Made by a program: the position numbers and the translations under genes. From positions 1 to 40,309 of the IMG/VR virus record IMGVR_UViG_3300003691_000023: a stretch of 40,309 nt of DNA. One strand, 5' to 3'. Origin of the DNA: a virus. Below are positions 27,201-34,300 of this stretch, piece after piece (the first letter of the stretch is position 1; every line of letters begins with the position of its first letter). Under the pieces are notes generated by a model, which was given only the letters and a program-made list of their open reading frames with translations, was not told the DNA's origin and ran no database searches.

Positions 27201-28378
27201 GCATCCTTAGCTTCATCACCAATCATCATACTTTCGTTATTTACATTAGCTAATGTGAGACCTGCTTTTGTAATAGTATTTGATTTAATGAGTGATTTCT
27301 TTGCTTTGATTGCTGCTTCCATGATAGCAACTTTATCAAGTGTTGTCTTTGATTTCTTTAACCATTCTGCTACTTTAAACACACCTTTACCTGTTGATAT
27401 TTGTGCAGCTAATTGTGGTATACCTTCTTTTAAAACATTCATTGTATAACCAATGAAATCAGAAGATAATACACTACTATCTTTATCAGCCCATGAAAAT
27501 TCTGTTTCAAAACTTCTTAATGCATTTATTCTTGCATTTTCTTCTATAAAGTAGTCTCTTATTGCATTACCATATTTATCAGTACCATCACCAATTTTAT
27601 TATCTAATGGTATAAAAAATTCTTCATCTATTTTTTCCCATAAATCAGATAATTCAGTATTAGAATTAGAAACATCATTTAATTGCTTATCAGCCCAAAG
27701 TTGTATTTCTTCATTTCTCTCTTGATTTTTTTTGAAATGTTCATCTTCAAATCCCGGATCAATTTTACCACCAACATAACCTCTTAAACTATTGAATCCT
27801 TGTCCAAAATTACTTAATAGATTAATGAATGATGTTTCATCAGGTAATACATTTGCTGCTCTTAAATCTGTTACATCAAACCATGTAGAAAGCATTAAAC
27901 CAACTTGATTTACATAGTTTCTACCAGCATCCACAGTTGATTGCACTGTTTTAGCTGCTGTACCAATAGCATTGTCTTCAGCATCCATTTCATAAATACC
28001 ACCTTGTATTACAGTATTTATAAAAGCTAATGGATCAGGAGTAATACCAAATACAGATTCACCTTTTCTATGTGATTCAACAAAAGCATCAAAAAAAGTT
28101 TTATCTCTATTTTCATAAAGTTCTCTTTCTTTATTCTTTGCTTTTATGTCATTATTATGTTTCTTTGATCTATCAATTTCATCATAATATGATACAATAT
28201 CTTCTTCTTGTTCTTCAGTGAAACCTCTTGTTCTATTATGAATTAGGTCATCAGAGAACATAAAATTATCAGGATTGAGTTGTTCTGACTTTTTTTCTTT
28301 TGGGTTTTCTTTTTTGTACTTACTACTTGCTGCTTGTGCATCAGCTTTGATTTTTTCTAATCCATCATTTTCTATCAT
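15245..28378 (-). CDS. Giant virion protein with crAss-like RNA polymerase and zinc metalloprotease signatures
   Basis: This 4377-residue protein is the largest in the window. Residues 3105-3109 read DYDVD within SPQKGLDYDVDKEF. This is the DxDxD metal-binding motif of double-psi-beta-barrel RNA polymerases such as the virion polymerase of crAss-like phage phi14:2. Upstream, PGYSYVAG near 2962-2970 and, downstream, GAVGQMGIGVYSNY near 3280 fit the same core. Near the C-terminus HEYLH at 4153-4157 is a HExxH zincin motif, followed at a distance by NYKEF, a possible third-ligand region. The N-terminal ~2500 residues are polar, with coiled-coil stretches and a Gly-rich hydrophobic patch near 566-585. 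The polymerase would be packaged and injected to transcribe early genes; the protease might cut the polyprotein. The boundaries of these domains are not certain. Confidence 0.9.
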   Translation of the reverse strand: MIENDGLEKIKADAQAASSKYKKENPKEKKSEQLNPDNFMFSDDLIHNRTRGFTEEQEEDIVSYYDEIDRSKKHNNDIKAKNKERELYENRDKTFFDAFVESHRKGESVFGITPDPLAFINTVIQGGIYEMDAEDNAIGTAAKTVQSTVDAGRNYVNQVGLMLSTWFDVTDLRAANVLPDETSFINLLSNFGQGFNSLRGYVGGKIDPGFEDEHFKKNQERNEEIQLWADKQLNDVSNSNTELSDLWEKIDEEFFIPLDNKIGDGTDKYGNAIRDYFIEENARINALRSFETEFSWADKDSSVLSSDFIGYTMNVLKEGIPQLAAQISTGKGVFKVAEWLKKSKTTLDKVAIMEAAIKAKKSLIKSNTITKAGLTLANVNNESMMIGDEAKDALIENEATKIGGKDFQNAWLEKQQEIYSSSVGLGGQFINNIIVQEKKKFIDEWFSENKPEEYEILKNKGNDAANIAIKSNNIMIFTEAYDVSLIDKIGKYKKVAKALGDSKYSRKALGKVSLKNSLGTVAKAGAVEGFEEGGINKFAAWKGEAWANGEKFTFLDWYNRAIRDGEAADDIFAGVLLGSGMGFISEFSNYGNKKEAYETWKKQYDRWEKELNPVNIKTKRDLQSVAKSKGNQEVLAMQISKAMSENKDISMLQDQHLINQSALAFETGTTEQLLNFYQQVITNNKDQSVVLEAQKAVTEILKYEELFNVASKYANKHDVFSALATKNSIEEVIKELSNPTSTLLDNLQTKLSSLNADIDADFSITNGEVVFNGKDAKVFQDLAIKTDEMNDFVNRDQDLKSAKKQLNSIKRNINILTSESTQKSIADVRTLLKDVKKNFSNIYGVDTKEEFLTEIDKLISKYQLTIKEKKEVRKHLLTNFNSFTSKKQRERAIVKNEIAKKSKNPQRNKFDTTTVKDATTRLFNDSKNIDESISNDTRKEDIELLKSTVESVISDSNGNVTDFDSFIKEILGYNEAEYSNSEKEEIKNEVKKNYKVYELGWKSTGRPLDSKAVYNKYFISKIDRMKARASIFNKLASKLDDNVETEESETTNENPVSNIPKEIVEEKTVPISKKVSTASESEKKSMNEKRFGYKFKVQILARTIENINGVMKVVAGTWFDSRRFLNQNILGAGNKVNFTIGNIPNINVSITANGKQLKKLPWNEFFNFKFKDRRSNKTKGSSTKYSKKDNIIKFFEETSKGEKRNGKLYDHYSKGPLYNKQNGNIFINDDFFVLDDEQDGMLRDTNIETVTLLEMQTGENSHIKVEIKKLSGETSLYTIAVADQNDSFEPIFTQDIDGKIVGVLHTIDNIELAFNDGLISTRKRKKEQLLYRKSILNGEVKAATINSKITTGYDTLPIDEHHVISSQDPDALFVVWADNKFKIGNSNFSNVSREIVNENDILKNNKGEQTARKLGVTYEVRKIGTKLKEYKGVIKKVDIYKAFPVDMGLATSTDKNNVIGAIKAFIDGKYGMNKGSMIDNPSIVQKILSTTGINNVKTLSDYIGNFIMNTPGKSLDNNGNIDVEKFKNETINGPSDIRFATRGNMFIVVAKKRDSDGEVIGSDIARFVLPKEGVKMNNGNIQQMNKLLSILETNYTKLRRNHSTKGYASKQKILTFDEFGNIDDETTYDKYTINSVKTNIKGHKVVEEGQEPFYATGTNPIIELDTSIETKALVQSPITKEVTKPEPVQESITTEQVEKVTEASSELLKDIKKALVELGSKNTDVLFSNISSIDESIGNLSQEDIQKIINDTEKIQGVNPQQLHTIVLAVLNNIINESGTEKINKKFVDDNLKTAFDKLLKVKKTEYESFITKLKGFNNNKYNKIIEEFETRLKIFDSIENEWGVVETFTKELFKKYLNIDTNKDQLSAIDQQEKDVESSTKIHEKESVEYEGKDSVPTELKKFFAGIHQKNIDGTVPRGFLGLPLYMPFDKTMNIISHIIGSIPKSDMTYDDMINEMVKYEDVYPFIHDVMFKLQNADRTLQIKFMKHMNKHNMSMKFVSFNYDNKTKKYNIQLRNTNSGEVSRILNDEWKETLKIKTLVNDNGSINVAHANKLYDEFKNFTVDTDHDVLINWLKEFGISIGKETLKQVQDNRLRDNTGTVLRYINMFNSNKKSKGLFGGLAVMLDEYINNPDISKVNIFDESQSNHPFISINSTLNNLAKIEGMYNTRVLTIAFRSGDKNINGYIPSKFATDRVEDLTSDFKLLEQLKSDPYSKDSMLLNLLMGDDTTELVSESLHTTHVDLEALKPRGEKSNPNNALSKMIDIDQETTQKGFFQYSRQGSSVSYKNIPLRIASMFFPTMSDKKQMLALTMPVFNFSGKHIKFNGGKLELNFETLEVLFEQLVQPELNRIIKYHENKKAGIEENVKGYDKAAQMFLLLPQINEIEVDGNNILKIIHDSIMNGEGINQIWLKTQIASKAYDIITNVISNEIKLKSDTEQIIDSEYKSLKTKDEYNPVPSTDILKFSSADFIINNMISLSNMFQLIAGDIAFYSNDKMFGDFGVDTTILGPEFKNISSFNDAKSKVKELESSNRLTADEAQAINSLLDPKPHLPSEKGTYTEVVKNISTNLGKRLALLLAPGDKVNGITDKQYLQLFLNDVESEATNIEYLVKLHYGDKGLTDLKALNGNLKKASGLFPIINSFFSIETTDAQEYTTAQEHLDILLNADGKITEEQYIYYSEKIQDQEENGITEENEINYDDLKIIFQPLKPVHTGSTFDPTTGKMRMIYVKTSSYPLLPQATAGTKLEPLRAAMYNLQKKQNMNVRATYKTGSKVGATKTGIEPFSGKLDNDTLLESSAIVDRKNFRIQQDVPVHALETTKDEVLIGTQLMKLLFGDGVTDIQDINFMDSTISGRDLLNEYDNTYKDLIDITKQELFTELGLDSDGNVVNEEDFLVKLSTMLKKEATSRNYPKQDIDGVEIIRNSDGTLRLRNSIWLSTNAIRYEGLLNSLITKKLVKLKLPGYSYVAGSREGYQITDDVNLLNKKEQSRIIYTDKFDGKSLKAKTDNNKAQIFIPSRFRAIDGSLINLFQGEGDDRKYVSKINGRWQLKQDMVGEDLMDITSFRIPTSSHVSASQVEIAGFLPPENGDLMIVPSEFSPQKGLDYDVDKEFSYHLLHATTADGKIVSLENLFNNENLNDLLITTKKELQSYRLTFNNEVQFLKILQEIENTDEVSNDIINDVIKKSETPTVIDKKLTITAQDIKNKQFEIKLIKDFKKKNLQNKLVRINSAIISSNNPIIQRKINKVLSMDFAGAQAKLLQDSEAGFTTILSDSYQRNKMNLGAVGQMGIGVYSNYVVLNSLLQQQEDKVYLKSVSDGTISRLNIEIGSYKSDGRLGRYTNIISNEDIDTILSYYQGEDSNFEQKLKNGLIHYDDITEILINTNDRSILSFIRPISEAFAEKQNTATDNEKEQIMGRVGVTSETINVDSLLTLLGFDKAESIFNIDGELVKEGMSLSYLLISQPIVKAYVKAKAARKSSIIKNYTSNTELIDNLKTQFESNNKSPNSDLTPQVLYDNIKKETNNSDQLAVLDLFIELENSGRDINKVQNLMSITKDGLGKEFVNTINLKNQLIEFNTLQAFSDNITDLIGDFKELPTNNIDKQKDLDNGYVELEDVMIKPKTMMGHLIVNSIVSGYKLWNPLFPYENKAIINITHKIQELSNISESNSNEMADLKQLVIKELKKYMNTIQNLGTIHGDPETERVRLFKNSKISPSLGAYILKLKSDNNELLHSNPLLSKLKVLNDDDNKISKLIFDNTTEHAFDEEVMYHAFATLLSENTPLPDNKNIKVAGKKIKIPELTTIVNTMISNGLKTISVSNSNNEMSIGEKGFTTLNNGERVIVEYIGEMSINNYPSDFLMDNGLSDEDLDMTTKSFVEQGHKKHVFKYTPVYTTLMLAQDLISYSFLSGEQSGAIDFTKYIPMSFLERIGYNEFMNSIDVHDDVLFNELMNYEEDNAGFLIQFFQHNSNKLKAFAAREFNVNVNASSVSKEPFASDDGTYPKMIGIRNKGVIQPYILGSEKYFKLPIAGIHGMSEYNINVKNVNSIVNNEAKVAPISKRDFNDSNSLNTKEYDYFNYDSGQPLVVLSHISDLDSDYGKLAGVLLNIPTEITPIISKKPIYGLGAYSSDNNEITINTRIIENSSKEQQAQTFLHEYLHFLTSDYINKYFSHDNKLLVDKKDVPKDLQQLANLYTITKAEIDSKYSLTKEIYDSLNKKIVDKRNGISIEFTDKEQQAYMFYNYKEFVTSVMTEQDLINDMKDITVLDLSLFDRFVTFILDMIKSRSNNETLHDITSDSIINIIEGINKESVELDPNDPTFDADVYINGIFNIDTKHVMPIKKEANLTDDEFIGNIENAISIINSSFGTVNLKDLNCSKK

Positions 28379-28383
28379 AATAA

Positions 28384-30432
28384 TTATATTGAAGAATTTA
28401 AAATGTAACTAAGTATGTATACTTCATCTGTTAGTTCTATATTTTGTCCAGTAGCATCAGTATATGATAACATCATTTTACCACCTGCTGTTTTTTTAAG
28501 TATAGAACCATTTGGTAAATTTATGCTTTTTCCATTTCCTAAACCGGATTTAGCAGTATTATACATTCTTTGAGCTACAAGTGTTTCTTTATTAGTTGGT
28601 TGTACTCTACCATTTTCTGGTGCAGGTCTATAATTTTTAGCTTTCATTATACCCGGTATCTTTAACTCATTATCATTAACATATACAGATATTTTTTTAT
28701 CATTATATGTTGCTTCTAATCTTATCTTACCATGACCATTAGCATCAATTACTTGTGTAGGTATAGCATTGGTAGTTGTTAATTTAAAATTATCTTTCTC
28801 AACTTTTTCCATTGGTATAATAACTTTCCTTCTATCACCACTTATTTCTTCTGAATAGTCATCATTTGCATAATCACCTGCATCATCATCATCAACTACA
28901 GTATATTCAATAATTCTGACATCTTCACCATCTACTTTTGATTTGATTTCTTTTACATCTTTTACACTTCCTAAATCTTCTATATTTTTTAAACTTTCTA
29001 ATTTAGTTTTATATTCCTTTTTTGAATCTTTACTCACAACACTACCAACAATACCTGACTCTTTTAATTCATCTACTGATTTACCATTTAATTCTGGATG
29101 GGCTTCTGATTGTAATGTTATTGTGTTTAAATGAGATTGTGGTACTGCTGATAATTGTTTATTGATTTCAGTTTTCATACCATTAGTCATTTCTTTTGCC
29201 CAACCATCCATTAACACCATAGTTGATTTTTTTGGTATTTCATCAAAAAATTGTTGTTGTAATTGATTTACAATTTCAGGATTACTAATATCAACTAATG
29301 GATTTTCTTTTGCTTGTTTTATAACAAATGCATCAGCTTGTTTTAATTGTTCTTGTAATACTACAGATTCAATTGTTGATTCCATTTTTGAACTCATATT
29401 AGAATTAGTGTTTTCTAATACTTTTGTTTTGAAATCAATCATTTCTAATGTAGTTTGATAACTAGTTACATCTTCACCAGTAGTATTTTTAATCTTATTT
29501 CTATAGGATTCCACTGAACCATGAATATTACTTACTGTAGCACTTTTCTTTAACTCGTTAGTAATATCAATACCATTATATTTTTTATCTGCTTCTTTTA
29601 TTTTTTTACTAGATGATTTAGTTGTTTTATATTTTTTCTTTGTTTTATTAACACTTTTAATTGCTAATTCTTTTATTTTGTCATTTATTACAACTTCTTT
29701 TTCATCTGGTGATAATACAGAACCATCAATAATAAATCCATCATTATCTTTTAATAACCCATATTCTAATTCTTGTGCTATTGTTCCAACAACTTCTTTA
29801 TTGTTTTTCATGGAGTCTATTGTACCTGTAATTCTATCTTTTGATTCTGAATATGGATCAATAAGTTTTGCATATTTTATACTTGCATCTGATACATTCA
29901 TATCATATACAGTTGATGGTAGATCAATTGTATTGAACCCACCTTTTTCATTTATTGTACCACCCCATTTGTTTTTACTACTCTCTAAAATGGTATTAAC
30001 CAATACTGGATCTTTACTTTTATTATTTTTAACAAAGTCATCAATCAATCCTGCATTCTTATTAAAATGATATAATTTTCCAGATTTAAAATTTGATGAT
30101 ACATTAGTCCTTAATGTTCTAATGTCTTTTGATGCATTATTACCAAGAGGATCACTACTAATTTTGTTAGTAATTTTATCAATTTCAGTTTCAATGTTTT
30201 GCATTTCAGCATTATAATCTTCTTTATCTTTTGTATCATACATACCTTTACCAAGAGTACTAGCAGTTTTGTTTTTCTGTTCATTTAATGAAGCTTCTAC
30301 TTCATCTAACTCATTAAATGTATTATCTACTTGTTCATCTTTTTTATTCATTGCACGAGCTAATGCTTGTAAAGGAAATTTAAATGAATAATCAATGTCT
30401 TTTGGCCTTGCTGTTTTGAAAAATCTTCCCAT
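28384..30432 (-). CDS. Putative virion cargo protein
   Basis: The 682-residue protein is hydrophilic and mainly helical, starting with a basic N-terminus (MGRFFKTARPKDIDYSFKF), then long charged segments with coiled-coil character (about 30-330). The C-terminal third is richer in strands, with an acidic run (VVDDDDAGDYANDDYSEE, near 515-535). It has no signal peptide or membrane segment. It is encoded 5 bases upstream of the giant polymerase-protease gene and downstream of another putative internal protein. In crAss-like phages this position holds cargo proteins stored in the capsid or tail and expelled with the DNA. This call is positional; I recognise no domain. Confidence 0.87.
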   Translation of the reverse strand: MGRFFKTARPKDIDYSFKFPLQALARAMNKKDEQVDNTFNELDEVEASLNEQKNKTASTLGKGMYDTKDKEDYNAEMQNIETEIDKITNKISSDPLGNNASKDIRTLRTNVSSNFKSGKLYHFNKNAGLIDDFVKNNKSKDPVLVNTILESSKNKWGGTINEKGGFNTIDLPSTVYDMNVSDASIKYAKLIDPYSESKDRITGTIDSMKNNKEVVGTIAQELEYGLLKDNDGFIIDGSVLSPDEKEVVINDKIKELAIKSVNKTKKKYKTTKSSSKKIKEADKKYNGIDITNELKKSATVSNIHGSVESYRNKIKNTTGEDVTSYQTTLEMIDFKTKVLENTNSNMSSKMESTIESVVLQEQLKQADAFVIKQAKENPLVDISNPEIVNQLQQQFFDEIPKKSTMVLMDGWAKEMTNGMKTEINKQLSAVPQSHLNTITLQSEAHPELNGKSVDELKESGIVGSVVSKDSKKEYKTKLESLKNIEDLGSVKDVKEIKSKVDGEDVRIIEYTVVDDDDAGDYANDDYSEEISGDRRKVIIPMEKVEKDNFKLTTTNAIPTQVIDANGHGKIRLEATYNDKKISVYVNDNELKIPGIMKAKNYRPAPENGRVQPTNKETLVAQRMYNTAKSGLGNGKSINLPNGSILKKTAGGKMMLSYTDATGQNIELTDEVYILSYILNSSI

Positions 30433-30442
30433 GGTTATAAAT

Positions 30443-31345
30443 TTAAAATCCTAAATTAGACATGTAATCTTCATAGTTTCCATATTTTCCAGAACCATAT
30501 AATTTCATACCAATTTCATCAGATTCAGTTTGATTTATTGTTTTACCTAATTGCTTACCATTGTTTGACATATCTGTTACTACATTGGATATTTCAGATA
30601 AATAAGCATCTTTATTTTTTTGATTAATATCATTGGTTCTTTCTTGACCTGACATAATCATGCTATCTCTTTTTAATTGAACATCAGCTTTTTTATTTTT
30701 TACATCAATCATAGTATCTTGATAATTCTCATCAATTTTTCTATCTTCAATCATACCACCAATAAAAGTACCCATATCCAAAGCTCTTAAATCATTTACA
30801 CCTCTTGCTGAGTTTCTATTATTAGATCTTGCTGTATTTTTTGCTAATGTTACACCAGCATGTTGTGAATCTTTAATGCTTCCAGCCATTGATTCAATAC
30901 TGGCTAATGTGCTTAATGTATCCATAGCATAATTAGCAAATGGATTGTTTTTCTTTTTTTCTTTACTTCCTAAAACCATTCCTAAGTTAGCAAGATTACC
31001 AACTGCACCACTAACAGCACCAATAGTATTTCCTGTTGCACCAAAAGATGTCTGTTCCATTTCAGGTATTGAAAATGGAGTTGCTTTTGTGTTCCTAGAT
31101 TCTAATTTAAATGTATCTTTTTGTAATGGTGTATCAATTTGTTTTACTTCTTTGACTTTTTGTTTTGGTTTTTTATCTGCAACTATTAGTTCAGCCAATG
31201 GATTTTTTATTGTATCAGAGTCATTAATTGCAGTACCATCACTATTAGTAATTGCTCTTGCTTTTGAACCAAATAGATCTGTTTCAGCATTCTCATTTAT
31301 CTTATCCCAAGCTATTTGGTTTCTTTCTGTTTTTGTCAGTGCCAT
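30443..31345 (-). CDS. Putative internal/cargo virion protein
   Basis: This 300-residue protein has a polar N-terminus, a Gly/Ala-rich helical stretch near 101-130 (GATGNTIGAVSGAVGNLANL), and long charged helices to the end. The small-residue helix flanked by polar helices resembles the internal virion proteins of short-tailed phages, for example the T7 gp14 class, which enter the host outer membrane during ejection; similarity here is by style, not by alignment. It lies between the muzzle-like gene (11 bases upstream) and the 682-residue cargo-like gene (10 bases downstream). I infer a cargo or ejection role from position. Confidence 0.85.
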   Translation of the reverse strand: MALTKTERNQIAWDKINENAETDLFGSKARAITNSDGTAINDSDTIKNPLAELIVADKKPKQKVKEVKQIDTPLQKDTFKLESRNTKATPFSIPEMEQTSFGATGNTIGAVSGAVGNLANLGMVLGSKEKKKNNPFANYAMDTLSTLASIESMAGSIKDSQHAGVTLAKNTARSNNRNSARGVNDLRALDMGTFIGGMIEDRKIDENYQDTMIDVKNKKADVQLKRDSMIMSGQERTNDINQKNKDAYLSEISNVVTDMSNNGKQLGKTINQTESDEIGMKLYGSGKYGNYEDYMSNLGF

Positions 31346-31356
31346 GATATACTATT

Positions 31357-34300
31357 TTAAGAGTTCATATTCTGTTCAGATTCAATAACATAATTAGTTG
31401 TCAATTTTGTATCTGTATTATTGTCAAAGATAAACCTTATTCTTAGATATTTATCTTTGAATCTTTCTAATGTTGACCAATCTTTATTTTTGTTAATAAC
31501 TGATTCATCAATATATTTGTCAATGAAGATTCCTTCATTTTTAAATGTAAAATCATTTATAAAGAATGGTTTTTCATAATCAATTACCATATCTCTAAAA
31601 CCATTTATTCTCCAATCTTTCTCTAACTTCTTGATATTTAATTCGCCAGCTACATTTTCAACACTTCCCATCATGTAATTCTCAGTTGGATTTTTATCTA
31701 TAGCAGTTAATATTAACTCACCACTACATTGTCTGCTATTATAAGCAATCATCTTGTTAAATGTTGTATATCTTTGATCTATGTTGTTTTTTGTGGCTGT
31801 TGTTTGTAATAGTATATTATCGTGGATCTTTGTCTCTAATGGATTGCTAATACCTACTATATCTAATATATGAGGTTGTTGTTCACCATAATAATTCAAA
31901 TATGAACCTTTAACATTGTGAATAGCTAATTCATTATTATAAGTGCTATACAATCTAGTATTATCAAATATATATGTAGTTGGAATATAACTATGAAAAC
32001 TTATCCATCCATTAGAGAAAGAGAGAGTCCATCCTATATGTTTAAAAAAATCAGAACTAGAAGGATTTATAATCTTTACTAGATATTGATAACATACGTC
32101 ACCTTCTGGACAAGGAATGCACCAACTGTAATAGAATTCACCAGTATCATTATTATAAAATAACTTTTTAAGTGATGTAGCTGGATTACAATGTTCAGTT
32201 GGTAATATTATATTACTAGTACCAATATTACTATTATCAATAACAATAAGATTTGCTTCACCTTTTTCAGATAATATTAATTCTTTTTTTGTTAATAAAA
32301 ATCTATTGTTATAATGATCATAACCACTATGAAATCCTGAACCATTTGGGTTTGCTGGATTACTAATGTTGATTAATTTCCCACCTTTTTTAAACAATTG
32401 ATCTGATAATATAAAATTAGAATTGTTTTTAAACCATTTTGACATACCTAGATCAGATATTTTATTTAATTTAGTACCAGCTTGTGAACTAAATTGTAAT
32501 AAATATACAACACCTTCATTACTATCAATGAAATATACACCATCTGCTGTTTTTATTGTTGCAAATTTTTGATCACTACCTGCAGCACCAATATTTGAAT
32601 CTATTATTTTTTTAGGTGTTGAACCAAAGAATCCACCAGTACCAATTAAACTAACAATGTCACCAGTAACTCTTTCTTGGATATTTTCAGGTACAAACCA
32701 TAAATTGCTTTTAGTATGGGCAAAAAAAGCATTTTTTATAGTAAATATATTTGTAACTTCACCATGCTCACCCGGAATAGTAGTATAATTTAATGGTAAA
32801 AAATTAGAAAAACTATCAAAATTTTCTTCTAAGAAACTCTTTTCAGAATAATAAACTCTATTTGGAAAAGTTTCAAGACAATCAGAACAACAATCATAAG
32901 TAGTAGGTAATGGAAACCATACTTTTTGTTCATTCATTCTTTGATAGTCTTTATTTATCATATATATTTCAGGTTTTGCTATGATATAGTATTTATAATC
33001 ATTTTTCCCATTATCCCACATTAAAAATTTCTCAGTAGTATAACTTTTTAAAGCACTAGCAGTATGTGTTGTTAATACACCTGTGAATCCAAATATTGCA
33101 TCTTGTCTTAATGATATATTAATATCACTTTCTACAAACATACCATAAGCATGTTCTATTGAATTATAAAAAGTATCATCAGTGTCATTCTTCTCATGGT
33201 CCAATGATTGATCCCATCCAAGTTTATCCAATGATGTGTTTTCATAATCTTCCATAAAAGTTGTATATGATTCTAATACTATTGTTGCTGCACCACCTAC
33301 AATTAATGCTCCAATTGTTATAGCCATTAGTGCTACAGCAATTCCAGTAGCAGATCCAAATGAAACTATAGTAACTAATACTGAAACTATAGCAGCAACT
33401 ACAATAGTTACAACTTTTAATGCATAGTCTAATATCCTAGTACCTTTAGTATTTCCTTGATAATTACCATTGGTTAAGAAATAATGTGATATAAATGTAT
33501 CACCTCCAAAATTAATATCAGATTGTTCAGTTTGAATATTATTTTTAGTTTGAAAATATTCAATGTTATCAAGGATTGGATGGATATCTTTTTCAACGTT
33601 CATTGATATATAATAGAGATGTTTAAATCCACTATTATCATCTCCATCATCTGGTGATATTTTTGCATCAATTCTACCAATACCAACTTTATTATCTAAT
33701 GAAGTATTATATAATATTCTTTTAGTTCCTTCATCATCAATGGAATAACCTTCCTTTCTTGATACATATGGTAAATATATAATAGGATTTATTTTCCTAT
33801 TGATATCAGTTTGAGGATGTTCACTAGTTTCATATTTGCTTATTCTACCTGTACCAACCCAATCACTACCATCATTATCAAATACAAAACCAGTACTATC
33901 ATCATCAACATTTTGAGATATAGGAGTAGTTATGCCTTGATTTGCATTTGTTTTTATATACAACTTTTCAATTTTTATATATGAAGGTTGCACATCAGCA
34001 TTACTAAATTGATTCTCAGGAGTTAAGAAAAATCTATTAAGTGGATTCCATGATACATCTGCTTGTTTTAATGGTTGATCATCTCTTTTGAAAGGTTCAT
34101 TTATATTAACAAATCCTAAATATTTATCATTCATCCTAGTTAATCCAGAAAAACCTTTTGATAATATAGTTCTATTTATAGCATCTCTTTTAGCTCTAAC
34201 AATTTTATAACCAACAATCCCTGTTGGTAATTCAATATTATTAAATTCAATACCAAACAAATTTACGTGACCAAAATCAGTTGAATCAATATCACGTACA

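Noticed and set aside
15245-28378. Intein or intron inside the giant gene
   Set aside because: No splicing-block motifs, HNH or LAGLIDADG segment were recognised, and the frame is continuous.
30945-31388. 147-residue plus-strand frame over the 300-residue cargo-like gene
   Set aside because: Hydrophobic antisense shadow with no context; it would be isolated inside a continuous minus-strand operon.
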